Positions 54,641-64,000 of a stretch of DNA of 64,000 nt are shown here, piece by piece; position 1 is the first letter of the stretch; every line of letters starts with the position of its first letter. Source of the stretch: Castanea sativa. Its lineage: Eukaryota > Streptophyta > Magnoliopsida > Fagales > Fagaceae. The DNA lies in the NCBI RefSeq assembly GCF_040712315.1, contig NC_134017.1:57658636-57722635 (forward strand), read 5' to 3'. Made by a program: the position numbers and the translations under genes. The notes under the pieces are model-generated. The model was not told where the DNA came from. It saw only the letters and a program-made list of their open reading frames with translations, and ran no database searches.

Positions 54641-57600
54641 TTCTGTTTCATCCAGTGCCAACAAGCTAATCGATTCTTGGATTCTGGATTCAGCATGTTC
54701 TTTCCACGTGACTCCTCACAGAGATTGGTTCGACACTTACAAATCGGTTAATTGTGGTTCTGTTCTAATGGGCAATGACGCTACTTGCAAAGTTGTTGGA
54801 ATAGGAACAATTAAGATAAAGATGTTCGATAATGTGGTGAGGACATTAGGACAGGTACGACATGTTCCGAAGGTGAAAAAGAATTTAATTTCATTGGGAA
54901 CCCTAGACTCTAATGGCTATTGCTATAAGTCTGAGAATGGGTTAATGAAGGTATCAAAGGGCGCTATGGTTGTGATGAAGGGGCAAAAAGTAGAAGGTAA
55001 TATCTATAAGCTATTCGGCAATACCATTGTAGGTGGAGTTGCTGTAGTGACTGAATCTGAGCAGGATGATACACCCTTGTGGCATATGCAACTAGGGCAT
55101 ATGAGTGAGCATAGTATGAGGGAATTGTAGAAGAGAAATCTGTTGGCTGGAGTTAAGTCATGTAAGTTAGATTTCTGTAAATACTGTGTCATGGGAAAGC
55201 AGTGTAGGATGCGATTCAAAACAGCCACGCACAAAACAGAGGGTATATTGGATTATGTAGACTCTGATATTTGGGGGCCAGTGCAAGTGGTCTCTAAAGG
55301 TGGAGCTCGGTATTTTATGAGTTTCATTGATGATTATTCCAGAAAGGTTTGGGTTTTCTTCTTGAAGAACAGGTCTGAGGCATTTGCAAAATTCAAGAAG
55401 TGGAAAGCCGAAATGGAAAATCAGACTGGAAGGAAGATCAAGTGCCTAAGATCTGATAATAGCACTGAGTATAAGGATGGGGAGTTCTTGAAGTTTTGTG
55501 AAGAGCATGGTATCAAAAGGCACTTTACAGTACGAAGAACACCTCAACAGAATGGAATGGCTGGGAGACTTAACCGGACAATCGGTGAGATAGCTAGATG
55601 CATAAGACTGAATGCTGGACTTCCTAAAGTCTTCTGGGCTGAAGCAGTGAACATGGCTTATTACATTCTTAACCGATCACCTAGAGCTGCGCTTGATGGG
55701 AAAGTTGCTGAGGAGGTATGGACAGGAAAAGAAGTTGATTACTCGTTGATGAGGATATTCGGGTGTCCAGCCTATGTTCATATTCCTATCGAAGAAAGCT
55801 CAAAGCTTGATTCAAAATCCAAGAAGTGTATTTTTCTTGGGTTCGAGAAAGGTGTAAAAGGGTACAAGCTTTGGGATCCAGTGGCACAAAAGGTGGTGAT
55901 TAGCAGGGATGTGGTGTTTGACGAGAAGTCCATGATAAAAGACTTCAGAAAGGAAGAAGAGTCTCAAGAAAGGGGAAGCAGTAATAACAACAATAGATCA
56001 GTGGTGCAGGTGGAGTTAGATGAAGTGGAGTCTCAGCTAGAGAATGAACCTCATAATAGTGATCAAGAAGATCACAACATGATGTCAGAACGGCCTAAAC
56101 GCAACATAAGACCACCAGTCAGTTATGGTTTGGAGGATCTTGCTTCTTGTTTCTTAGTAATTAGTAGTGGGGATCCTTCCACTTTTCAGGAAGCAATTGA
56201 TTGTTCTGAAAGGGACAAGTGGATGGAAGCTATGGTGGAGGAGATGGAGTCCTTGAATAAGAACAAGACTTGAGAGTTGTCAAAACTTCCAAAGGGAAAG
56301 AAACCGATAGGTTGCAAGTGGGTGTTCAAAAAGAAGGAAACAGTATCAGAAAAGGAAGGAGAACGGTTCAAAGCAAGATTTGTAGCAAAGGGATATTCAC
56401 AAAGACATGGGATTGACTACGATGAGGTTTTCTCACCTGTGGTCAGGCATACTTCTATCAGGGTAGTGCTGGCTTTGGTAGCACATCAGGATTTGGAATT
56501 AGAGCAACTGGATGTGAAGACAGCATTCTTTCATGGGAATTTGGAGGAAGAAATCTTCATGAAATAACCAGAGGGGTTCAAGAAACCTGGTACAGAGAAT
56601 CTTGTCTGCAGATTGAAAAAGTCACTCTATGGGCTTAAACAATCTCCCAGACAATGGTACAAGAGGTTTGATTCCTATATGATTCAGATTCATTATACCC
56701 GTTGTGCGTATGATTGCTGCGTATATGTTAAGATGCTTGATGATGGTTCTTATATTTTCTTGTTACTGTATGTTGACGACATGTTAATTGTTGCAACGAG
56801 CATGTATAAGGTTGACAAGTTAAAAGCTTTGTTGCACAAAGAGTTTGACATGAAAGACTTGGGTACTGCCAAGAAAATTTTAGGTATGGAGATTCGTAGG
56901 GATAGGGAGTCAAGAAAGCTGTGGATATCTCAGAAGAACTATATCAGAAAAGTTCTTAAAAAAATTCGACATGCAAGATGCTAATCCTGTAAGCACCCCA
57001 TTGGCGAATCACTTCAAATTATCTAGCAGTCAATGCCCGAAGAATGAAAAAGAAATTGAAGACATGTCAAAGGTTCCATATGCAAGTGCAGTTGGGTGTT
57101 TAATGTACGCAATGGTTTGCACTAGGCCGGATTTGGCTCATGCAGTGAGTACTGTCAGTAAGTACATGGCAAATCCAGGTAGAGAGCACTAGAATGCAGT
57201 GAAGTGGATATTTAGATACCTGAATGGAACCACAGGATATGGGATTTTGTTTGCAAAGCAACATGGGGATAATTCAGTGGTAGGATATGTGGATTCAGAC
57301 TATGCAGACAATATAGATGACAGAAGGTCTACAACAGGTTATGTGTTCACACTGTCAGGAGGTACTATTTGTTAGAGATCCACACTACAATCCTTAGTAG
57401 CCATGTCTACTACAGAAGCTGAGTACATGGTGGTAGCTAAAGCTGCAAAGGAAGCACTGTGGTTGAAAGGGCTAGTCAAAGAGCTTGGTTTGAACCAAGA
57501 AGGAGTTCAGTTGCATTGTAACAGTCAAAGTGCCATTTACTTGGTAAAGCATCAGGTTTATCATGCTAGGACTAAGCATATTGATGTGAGATTCCACAAG

Positions 57601-57741
57601 ATAAGGGAGTTGACTGCTACAGGTGAAATTATTCTTGAGAAAATTAAAACTTTAGAGAATGTAGCTGATATGTTGACGAAGCCAGTACCTACAAGCAAGT
57701 TCAAGCACTGCTTGGACTTGATCAGTGTTTGTGGCTTGTGA
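54641..57741 (+). pseudogene. Copia pol (element 2): protease, integrase, RT, RNase H
   Basis: Protease 'SWILDSACSFHVTP' (about 54678); integrase HHCC to DDE core with 'LWHMQLGHMSEHSM', 'CKYCVMGKQCR', 'FIDDYSRKVWVF', 'LRSDNSTEY' and 'TPQQNGMAGRLNRT' (Glu of the triad, normally after NG(V/M), appears as Gly/Ala-rich 'MAGR' here); RT with 'LEQLDVKTAFFHGNLEEE' and 'LLLYVDDMLIVA' (56769-56780); RNase H from 'VGYVDSDYADN' to 'NVADMLTKPV'. Stops at 55128 (TAG), 56271 (TGA), 56565 (TAA), 57190 (TAG) and 57373 (TAG) all sit at positions normally Gln or Trp. A frame change falls in an A-run at 56958-56964. Confidence 0.9.
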
Positions 57742-57806
57742 TAGCCCCATAGGAGCTAAGGTGGAGCGATTGAAGAGTTTATTTTGTGAAGCTTGATACA
57801 ATTCAA

Positions 57807-57821
57807 ACCAAGGTGGAGATT
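57807..57821 (+). other. Polypurine tract, copia element 2
   Basis: 'accaaggtggagatt' immediately precedes the 3' LTR, as in Tnt1-like elements. Confidence 0.75.
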
Positions 57822-58532
57822 TGTTAGAATGGCTTGAATTGTCAAATTTGGTGGATTGACATTAGCCAACAAATCATTAAATGCATTAGCCAACAAACCA
57901 TCAGGAAGTATTTCATGTGTGAAGAAATGCAAGAAGTTGCATTTAATGTTGCAATGACTCATGACCGAATATATTGACTTCTTTGATAGAAGTCTTGCAT
58001 TGTTCTCTTCTGTTGGAACACTTGACATGCCATGCTTCACCTTTATGGCCGAAATGTATGACTCATTGGCATTCATGAATTATCAAGGAACTACACTTGA
58101 GCAAACCAATTTGTGCTAGCCGAAATGTGACTCCATTGGCAATAAATGCTAGCCATTTTTGTAGACTTGATAAGTTTCATGACGGTGATATTTTGTCTGA
58201 AGTGTAGCTATAAATAGAGGTGGAGCAAATGAGTTTGGAGAGCATGTAAGCTACGGATTGCACAGGAAGTTAATGTCTTGCAATTTGTCTAAATACAATA
58301 GTGCGTTCTCTATTTATTTGTGAGAGAATCAAGGGTGTATTTGGGGTTTGGGTTGTGAAAAAGTGTCTTCAAGCTGTTATTGTAATCTTCACAGTTATAG
58401 TGAAATTTATTCTGTCGCCTCCTGTGGACGTAGGCATATTTCCGAACCACGTAAATTCCTTGTGTCATATTTTCTTCTCTCTTATGTAAACCTTGTGTTA
58501 AAGTCAAATTATTTCACCCAATTTTCACGACA
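57822..58532 (+). repeat. 3' LTR of copia element 2
   Basis: 711 bp, from 'tgttagaatggcttgaatt' to 'cccaattttcacgaca'. Compared with the 5' LTR it has an extra 'tggattgacattagcc'-type segment near 57850-57900 and lacks the (CT)n expansion. Confidence 0.95.
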
Positions 58533-59146
58533 CTGTTGGACAAGAATTGGGAGGCCAAGTTGTCAAATTTCAGGTTGTCCACATGCTTCCCCCGGGTTTC
58601 GAATTCATGGAAATCAAACGGGATTCGGAAAATACTCTGAGATACCTGGATCCCGAATGTTTCATTACGAATAGGCTGACCGATAAAACTGACGTCTACT
58701 CTTTTGGTGTGGTACTGTTGGAAGTACTCTGTGGCAGAGAAGCAACGAACTTCAAATTGATGGAAAAACGGCAGGGTCTGGTTAAGTGGGCCCAAAAATG
58801 CAAACGAGAAGGGACTATCAATGAAATTATTGATCCGTATCTGATGGGGAAGATAGCTCCAGAGTGTTTCAAGATTTACGTCGACATTGCCCTTTCTTGT
58901 GTGCGAAATAAGGGAGAGGCTCGTCCCACCATGGGTGAAGTGGAGTTAATTGTTGAACATGCACTGGAACTACAACAGAGTGCAGATGCTACAATGAAGG
59001 ATGTAGATCCTACTGGTGATGTTTGTATCTATCCCATTGATGACTCTTCGGGAGATGCTTCTCCAGCCATTTATGAATATACCTGTAATGATTCTTCAGG
59101 AGACGCTTCTCCCCCATCTCTCAGTTTGCAGTCTTGTAAGAAATAA
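58533..59146 (+). pseudogene. CrRLK1L-type kinase, C-lobe part of the split pseudogene
   Basis: This continues the kinase frame directly from 53070: 'DKNWEAKLSNFRLSTCF'. The Mg-binding DFG motif is replaced by NFR (two G-to-A changes would suffice). A frame change falls before 'RYLDPECFITNRLTDKTDVY', after which the C-lobe is well preserved: 'SFGVVLLEVLCGREA', 'LVKWAQKC', 'IIDPYLMGKIAPECFKIYVD' and 'RPTMGEVELIVEHALELQ'. The tail has two 'DSSGDASP' repeats and a stop at 59144-59146. Loss of DFG plus frameshifts mean no active kinase even without the transposon. Confidence 0.87.
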
Positions 59147-60217
59147 GAGAGAACACACAAAAAATGGTGATATAATGCCAATCCCAATGTTAATAGTTTG
59201 TTGCCCTTGAAATAGGCATTGAGCTGTTGAGTTAGGAGAACATAGAGTAAATGCATAGGCTTGTGTAGAAATAAAATAGAGAATGATGCATTGCATTATG
59301 GATGGGGGAAGGTGCAGTTGAACTCTACCCACGCCTCCGCCCCTTGCTTGGCAGGAGGAGGAACTCAGCAGAGAGAATTATCCAGATCATACTACTTGGT
59401 GGAAGCCGAATTACACATAGTCGAAGTTTAGTGTTAGAATGGTTCATTTGGATTGATATAATTACCTTGTAATATATATTAGGAAATGGTAGAGCATGTA
59501 TGACATGATATCAGTAGCAAATTCTGCAATAATCGAAGTGAATAAAAAAGAAAATCGAGTGGCATTAAAGATCATGTGGAATATGGACCCAATGGGACTA
59601 TCGGTATCTGCACATGGAATTTCTATTGGCAATGCTTGGGAAATCAATGAGTGGTTATTAGGATACTTAGGAATATAATATCAAATTTGTATCCTTAAAC
59701 TGCTGTTACTTGTTGCCAATGAGCTATAGCTCAACTGATACTTTCCTCCTCCTGTAACAATGAAATGGATGGTGAGGTTGTGTGTTCAAAATCCATTGGG
59801 TGTGTAACTTAACAATAAAAAAACTGCTGCTATTTTTTTATATTTAATTTTACATGATTTTCTAAAATATTATTGTCTTTAGATCTTCATATATGTATAG
59901 TATCTATCAGTAGATTTTGTTTTTTCTTTGATGTCTTACCAGCATTTCAGGAGACCTATTGGTTCTGTTGCAAGGTAAGCAGTTTGCTGACCTTGTAAAA
60001 TAAAACATTTGTAGAGTTAGTTATTGGCAGTAAGATCTCATTAGTGCAATCAATCTGTTTTCCAAGCCAACAAGTGACTAAAACCTTTTTGTGTGGAAGT
60101 GGATGCAGACGGCACAAGAATCTGCATTGCACTTCAAGATGTACTCTCTTGTATGTCAATTTAAATGGTAAGAAATGGCAGAATCTAGTTGTTGCCATCT
60201 TTTTTCCTTCGGTATAG
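59147..60217. other. Spacer between the kinase and CPSF30-like relics
   Basis: No gene is supported. A 61-codon frame at 59496-59678 is unrecognised. A SINE lies at 59721-59824. Acceptor- and donor-like signals around 'tttcag...gcaaggtaag' (about 59945-59975) might be an eroded exon of the CPSF30-like gene. Confidence 0.4.
59721..59824 (+). mobile_element. tRNA-derived SINE (short)
   Basis: 'gagctatagctcaactgata' (box A region) and 'aggttgtgtgttcaaaatcc' (box B region, GTTCAAAATCC) are followed by a short body and an A-rich tail 'aacaataaaaaaa'. Different family from the SINEs at 17760-18332. Confidence 0.6.
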
Positions 60218-60584
60218 GCAATCTCAATTGCAGAAGAATCAAAACAGGCAGAGGAGAAAGCTATGGGAGTCGATCCAGATAATGTCCATTCGATTACAAT
60301 GAAGAAGAGAAAGAAGAGGCAGGGGAATCATGCAGCCCCCTCACATGCCACTGGCACGTGGAGCTAGACCTATCTCAGGGATGCTGGGTTTTCCCCATGT
60401 TATGATAGGTGCTGATGGATTTCCTACGCTAGATCTTGGCAGTGGTGGACCAGATGATGACTCACAATATCAGCATGGATTCGAGGTTCACCATGATGAT
60501 CAAAATGGTGATGGTAATAACTTCAGAAATGATGAAAGCAAAAGTCAGGAAGATTGCCAAGGTACCACTGTCTCGGATCAGTGA
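60218..60584 (+). pseudogene. CPSF30 (YTH-containing form)-like gene fragment
   Basis: A pyrimidine-rich acceptor ending 'ggtatag' at 60217 opens a frame 'AISIAEESKQAEEKAMGVDP' that matches my memory of the segment just after the YTH domain in the long form of plant CPSF30, a poly(A)-factor subunit. A frame change near 60328 leads to 'PPHMPLARGARPISGMLGFP' and 'IGADGFPTLDLGSGG', the Gly/Pro-rich region of the same protein, with a large internal deletion, then 'NFRNDESKSQED' and a TGA at 60582. With no CCCH fingers or YTH domain nearby, it is a relic. The assignment is by remembered resemblance only. Confidence 0.5.
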
Positions 60585-61076
60585 CAGATGCCACCAGTTG
60601 AGCGGCAAATGAGTGACAGTGCTAACCGGAGAAATTGCTTCCTCATGCTTGCCTACTTTCTTTTCAACATGATCAAACTAAAATTCTTTCACCAGTTCTG
60701 TGTTTAAGTTTTTGATATATTCTGGGTGATATTTTTTAATTTTTTGAAAATTAGTTGAAAATTTTTAAATATGTTGCCAGTATGTGTTATATTTGTAGGT
60801 AAATTACCACAAAATTCTCAACATGTGAGAACAAAATATAGAGAAAAATACACGCCAAAGAAAAAATAATCACACGCACAAAACAGTATATATTTACGTG
60901 GTTCGGCAATTTGCCTGCATCCTCGAAGTTGTAGGGATTTCACTATTATTAGAGAAAAATTCAAAGTACGGCTACAGTGTTTCTCACACTCAAAAATGAC
61001 AACAACAAACCTTAATCACAAAAATAACGTTTTCTACATCCTGCACATAAGATTCACAATAGACTACAACCCAGGG
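60585..61076. other. Flank of the CPSF30-like relic with an LTR-like fragment
   Basis: No gene seen. On the minus strand 60896-60922 carries 'CCGAACCACGT' preceded by a 'ggatgcaggcaaatt' word, the same module found in the LTRs of copia element 2 (53637-53670 and 58426-58459). The fragment about 60850-61000 is probably an eroded LTR piece. Confidence 0.45.
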
Positions 61077-61160
61077 GGCTTGTCCATGGAGCGAAGGCTT
61101 GGGCCGACAAGTGCTCCGGCTTGGGCCTGTCGACCCAAGCCTACGCTCCATGGACAAGCC
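61077..61160. repeat. Long GC-rich inverted repeat (35-bp arms, 14-bp loop)
   Basis: The left arm 61077-61111 begins 'ggcttgtccatggagcg' and continues 'aaggcttgggccgacaag'. The right arm 61126-61160 is its reverse complement, with only about three mismatches. The block is far richer in G+C than its surroundings. It would form a strong hairpin in DNA or RNA. Confidence 0.9.
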
Positions 61161-61714
61161 TCCAAACTAATCTTAGAGTGCTTTTCAAAGCACGTTGATT
61201 TTGCTGCCCATCTGATAATAGCTTTCCAAAAAGACTTAGATGGCATTCGTCCAAAAGTTCGTTTCTATTATGGATTGAGATCTGTATGTTATCTTCTTCC
61301 TCCTTGGTGAGTTGCAAGTTTTGCAACCCATCTAGCACTGCTTGTTCCATTCTATAAGGTTATAGATTGACCATACTCTGGCCAATGAAACCAGGGTAGT
61401 CAAAGGAAAGACCCAAAGTCAGTGAACTATGGGAGGGAGATGACCCTTACTCGAGAGAGAAAAAGACTCCTACTTGGGGAGAGGAAATCTTGTGTGGGCA
61501 TCAATCATACTCATACACATTAAATCTAAGGCTGCGTTTGAAATGGTAGGAATAAGATGGAAGGGAAACGAAATGGAGGGAAGGGATTGTATTTCTACCA
61601 TTTAGTCGGCTAGATAGAAAACAAAAACAAAAACAAAAATAAAGGATATGAGATCCATCCGGACCCACCTTTTCCAATTTCGCCTAGAGCTGAAATGGAG
61701 AAAAGATGAATGAT
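61161..61714. other. Spacer, no gene
   Basis: No coding region could be supported. Purine-rich near 61440-61480. Confidence 0.4.
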
Positions 61715-61896
61715 ATGTCCACAACATTTTTAAAACATTTTCACAACAAATCATAAGTGGCAGGTTGTTACTGGTTGTTATTGTTGGGGCAAAAAAAGTA
61801 ATCTTAGTGTTATATTTAAATTTGAACCAGTAATAACTAACCACCATGATTTGTTGTGAAAATATTGTAAAAATGTTGTAAAAATGTTGTGGATGT
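61715..61896. mobile_element. MITE with long terminal inverted repeats
   Basis: The left end 'atgtccacaacattttt' plus 'aaaacattttcacaacaaat' mirrors the right end 'tttgttgtgaaaatattgt' plus 'aaaaatgttgtggatgt'. The arms are about 45 bp in a 182-bp element. The inner 'gttattactggttgtta'-like part is also partly self-complementary. Confidence 0.75.
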
Positions 61897-62289
61897 AACA
61901 CCTCTCATGAAGAAAAATGTGAAATGGAGAGAGCTGCCGCATTTTTTGACTTTCTTTTTCTTTTATTTCCTGTGTTTTTTGGTTGAAATAGACGATTCAT
62001 TAAAAGCAATTTTGTCTATTTGACTTTTTAGGGTACGTTTGTATAGAACTTATTACTAAAAACTGAAAATTAAAAATTGAAAACATTTGTATCAAAATAA
62101 TTTTTAAATGTATGAATAGTACTGTGAGACCTATTTTTAATGAAAAAGTAGCTAAAAAGTAAAGTTTGTGGATCTCGTAAACCATGCACAAGACCCACTA
62201 ATATGCATGGTATAAGGCGGAAAGGTCAACAACTTTGGCTGAAAAAAAAAAAAAATCGAAGGAAACGTGATGTACAAAACGCATACTCA

Positions 62290-62480
62290 CGCTAAGGGTG
62301 AGTTTGGTTGGGCTTTTTGAAAAAATGCATAATGAAAAAGTTGAGTTTTTAAAAAGTGCATAATGAAAAAGTGATTTTTCAAAAAGCTGAGTGTTTGGTA
62401 AAAGCTGTTAAAAAGTGCTTTTTAAAAAAGCTGAGTGTTTGGCTAGTATTTATAAAAGTTGCAGTTTAAGAGATAAATTA
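62290..62480 (+). repeat. Dispersed MITE-like repeat, inverted partner of 51285-51512
   Basis: 'gggtgagtttggttgggc', 'agctgagtgtttggtaaaag' and 'gagtgtttggctagtattta' match the reverse complement of 51285-51512. Internal 'tgcataatgaaaaagt' is duplicated. Confidence 0.65.
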
Positions 62481-62559
62481 CCAAAAAGGACAATGTATAT
62501 ATAAGGGAGTTTATTTCATACTTAAATCAACTACTTCATATACTTAAATCAATTTTTCT

Positions 62560-63310
62560 CTTTCTAAATTTTTTTTTCTCATCAATATTAGCTAATAATA
62601 ACCTACCACTTAAGATTTATTGCGAAAGTATTGTGAAAATATTGTGATAAAAATTGATACTGATTTTAATTTGAACATACTATTAAAAAAAATTTCTATA
62701 AAAATTATTTTTTTCTTACCAATATTAGCTAATAATAACCTACCACTTAAGATTTATTGTGAAAGTATTGTGAAAATATTGTGATAAAAATTGATACTGA
62801 TTTTAATTTGAACATACTATTAAAAAAAATTTTCTATAAAAATTATTTTTTTCTCACCAATATTAGCTAATAATAACCTACCACTTAAGATTTATTGTGA
62901 AAGTATTGTGAAAATATTGTGATAAAAATTGATACTGATTTTAATTTGAACATACTATTAAAAAAAAATTTCTATAAAAATTATTTTTTTCTCACCAATA
63001 TTAGCTAATAATAACCTACCACTTAAGATTTATTGTGAAAGTATTGTGAAAATATTGTGATAAAAATTAATACTGATTAAAATTTGAATGTACTATTAAA
63101 ATTATTTTTTTCTCACCAATATTATTTAATAATAACTTACCACTTAAGATTTATTGTGAAAATATTGTGATAAAAATTAATACTGATTAAAATTTGAACG
63201 TACTATTAAAATTATTTTTTTTTCTTTCTATAAAAATTATTTTTTTCTCACCAATATTTACTAATAATAATTTACCACTTAAAATTTATTGTAAAAATAT
63301 TGTAAAAATA
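62560..63310 (+). repeat. Tandem array, about six units of roughly 138 bp
   Basis: The anchor 'aatattagctaataataacc' recurs at 62584, 62721, 62859, 62997 and, degenerate, at 63119 and 63253. Spacing is 137, 138, 138, 122 and 134 bp. Each unit also holds 'taccacttaagatttattg', 'gaaaatattgtgataaaaa' and 'tactgattttaatttgaac'. The first four units are nearly identical and the last two are more diverged. Confidence 0.9.
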
Positions 63311-64000
63311 TTGTAATAACATTTTTTTTTTTTTTTTAATCTTTTTTTTCTCCTCCACACGTTACTGCATTTCCTTATCTTTCCCTTTTTTTTTTTTTTT
63401 TTTTTCCACTCTTTTTTTCTCCTCCACCCACGTATAACTCCTTTCCTTTATTTCCTTCTTTCCTCACTTTTCCCAGCCACTTCTCCCATTCTCTAGAGCA
63501 TTCCACAGAGCTCTCCAACTTCCTCTTGTGTGTGTTTTTTTTTTTTTTTTTTTTTTTTTTTTCTTCTTCTTCTTCTTCTTCTGCAAGAACTCATCCGTCC
63601 ACCGAGGTACTCCCATATCTTTCTTCATCTTTTTTCTTTATTTCTTTATTTTGTATTTCCTTCTTTATTCTTTTTTTTTCACACTCCATAGAAGATGATG
63701 ATGAAGAAGATGAAGATGATTGAAACATAAGGATTTTGGGATTTTGGGTTTGATTTTGAGTTGATTTTTTTTGAGTTGATTTTGGGTTTGATTTTGGATT
63801 TTGAGTTGATTTTTTTTTTTTTTTTGTGGATTTTGGGTTTGATTTTGAGTTGGGTTTGGGATGGGTTTTCTAATGGGATTTGAGTTGATTTTAAGTGATT
63901 TTGTGTTGATCAGATTAGAGAAATAAATTTAAAAAAAAAAAAAAAAAAACTGAGGAAGAGGCAGAGGCGTGAGTGAACTTGATGAGAGGTGTTGAAGAAG
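63311..64000. other. Simple-sequence DNA, possible gene 5' region
   Basis: Long T runs, a (CTT)n run near 63563-63582 and a degenerate 'ttttgggtttgattttgagt' repeat (about 63735-63860). The CT-rich part followed by 'ccaccgaggtactccc' could be a 5' UTR and first intron of a gene beyond the window, but no coding exon is visible. The frame at 63526-63723 is low complexity. Confidence 0.35.

Larger units (their letters stand above)
53071..58532 (+). mobile_element. Ty1/copia retrotransposon, Tnt1-like, inserted in the kinase gene
   Basis: LTRs 53071-53768 and 57822-58532, a perfect 5-bp target duplication CTGTT (53066-53070 and 58533-58537), the primer site 'tggtatcgaagctcc' just inside the 5' LTR and a polypurine tract before the 3' LTR. 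gag-pol is complete in domain order but carries five in-frame stops and two frame changes. The LTRs are similar, so insertion is relatively recent. Confidence 0.96.

Noticed and set aside
63526..63723. Ser/Phe-rich ORF at the window end
   Set aside because: It consists of T runs and CTT/GAT microsatellites. Composition alone explains it.

Overview
This is plant nuclear DNA. It is AT-rich and dominated by Ty1/copia and Ty3/gypsy LTR retrotransposons, tRNA-derived SINEs and MITEs. The host genes it carries are plant-specific: a berberine-bridge-enzyme-like oxidase, a FERONIA/CrRLK1L-type kinase relic, a C-terminal fragment of a PP6 regulatory (SAPS) subunit and a CPSF30-like fragment. A woody eudicot is my guess from general family resemblance; nothing here fixes the species. 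No rRNA gene, true tRNA gene or CRISPR array was seen.

Layout. 1-6000 is intergenic DNA with two pairs of diverged duplicated segments. 6085-7692 (minus) is the only host gene that looks intact, an intronless secreted BBE-like flavoprotein with its own TATA box. 7800-20770 is gene-poor and crowded with small elements: MITEs, a hAT-like element with an 8-bp target duplication (10326-10999), the 3' end of an antisense copia element (12981-14150), three SINEs within 600 bp, and a Stowaway-like element carrying a triplicated 175-bp module. 20772-26452 is a decayed but structurally complete copia element (target duplication GATTG). 26638-27160 is another hAT-like element.

27293-33705 is a SAPS-type gene fragment split by a 5.9-kb antisense gypsy element that has no gag-pol (27632-33489, target duplication GTGTC). 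34595-49176 is a related complete 14.6-kb gypsy element (target duplication ATTGT). Its dual RNase H (retroviral-type plus archaeal-type) places it in the Tat lineage. Beyond integrase it has a 5-kb 3' region with a 57-bp minisatellite, a TTGAC-rich segment, a TATA box and an unrecognised 227-codon accessory ORF. The antisense element keeps the same ORF at exactly the same length (684 bp) behind the same TATA box although gag-pol is gone. I consider this accessory module the most interesting thing in the window.

52521-59146 is a receptor-like kinase pseudogene split by a Tnt1-like copia element (53071-58532, target duplication CTGTT). 60218-60584 resembles the region after the YTH domain in plant CPSF30. 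The window ends in MITE-derived repeats, including a tandem array of about 138-bp units (62560-63310), and simple-sequence DNA.

The retroelements are mostly dead. Their reading frames carry premature stops, nearly all explicable as C-to-T or G-to-A transitions at Trp or Gln codons, plus a few frameshifts, several at poly-A runs.
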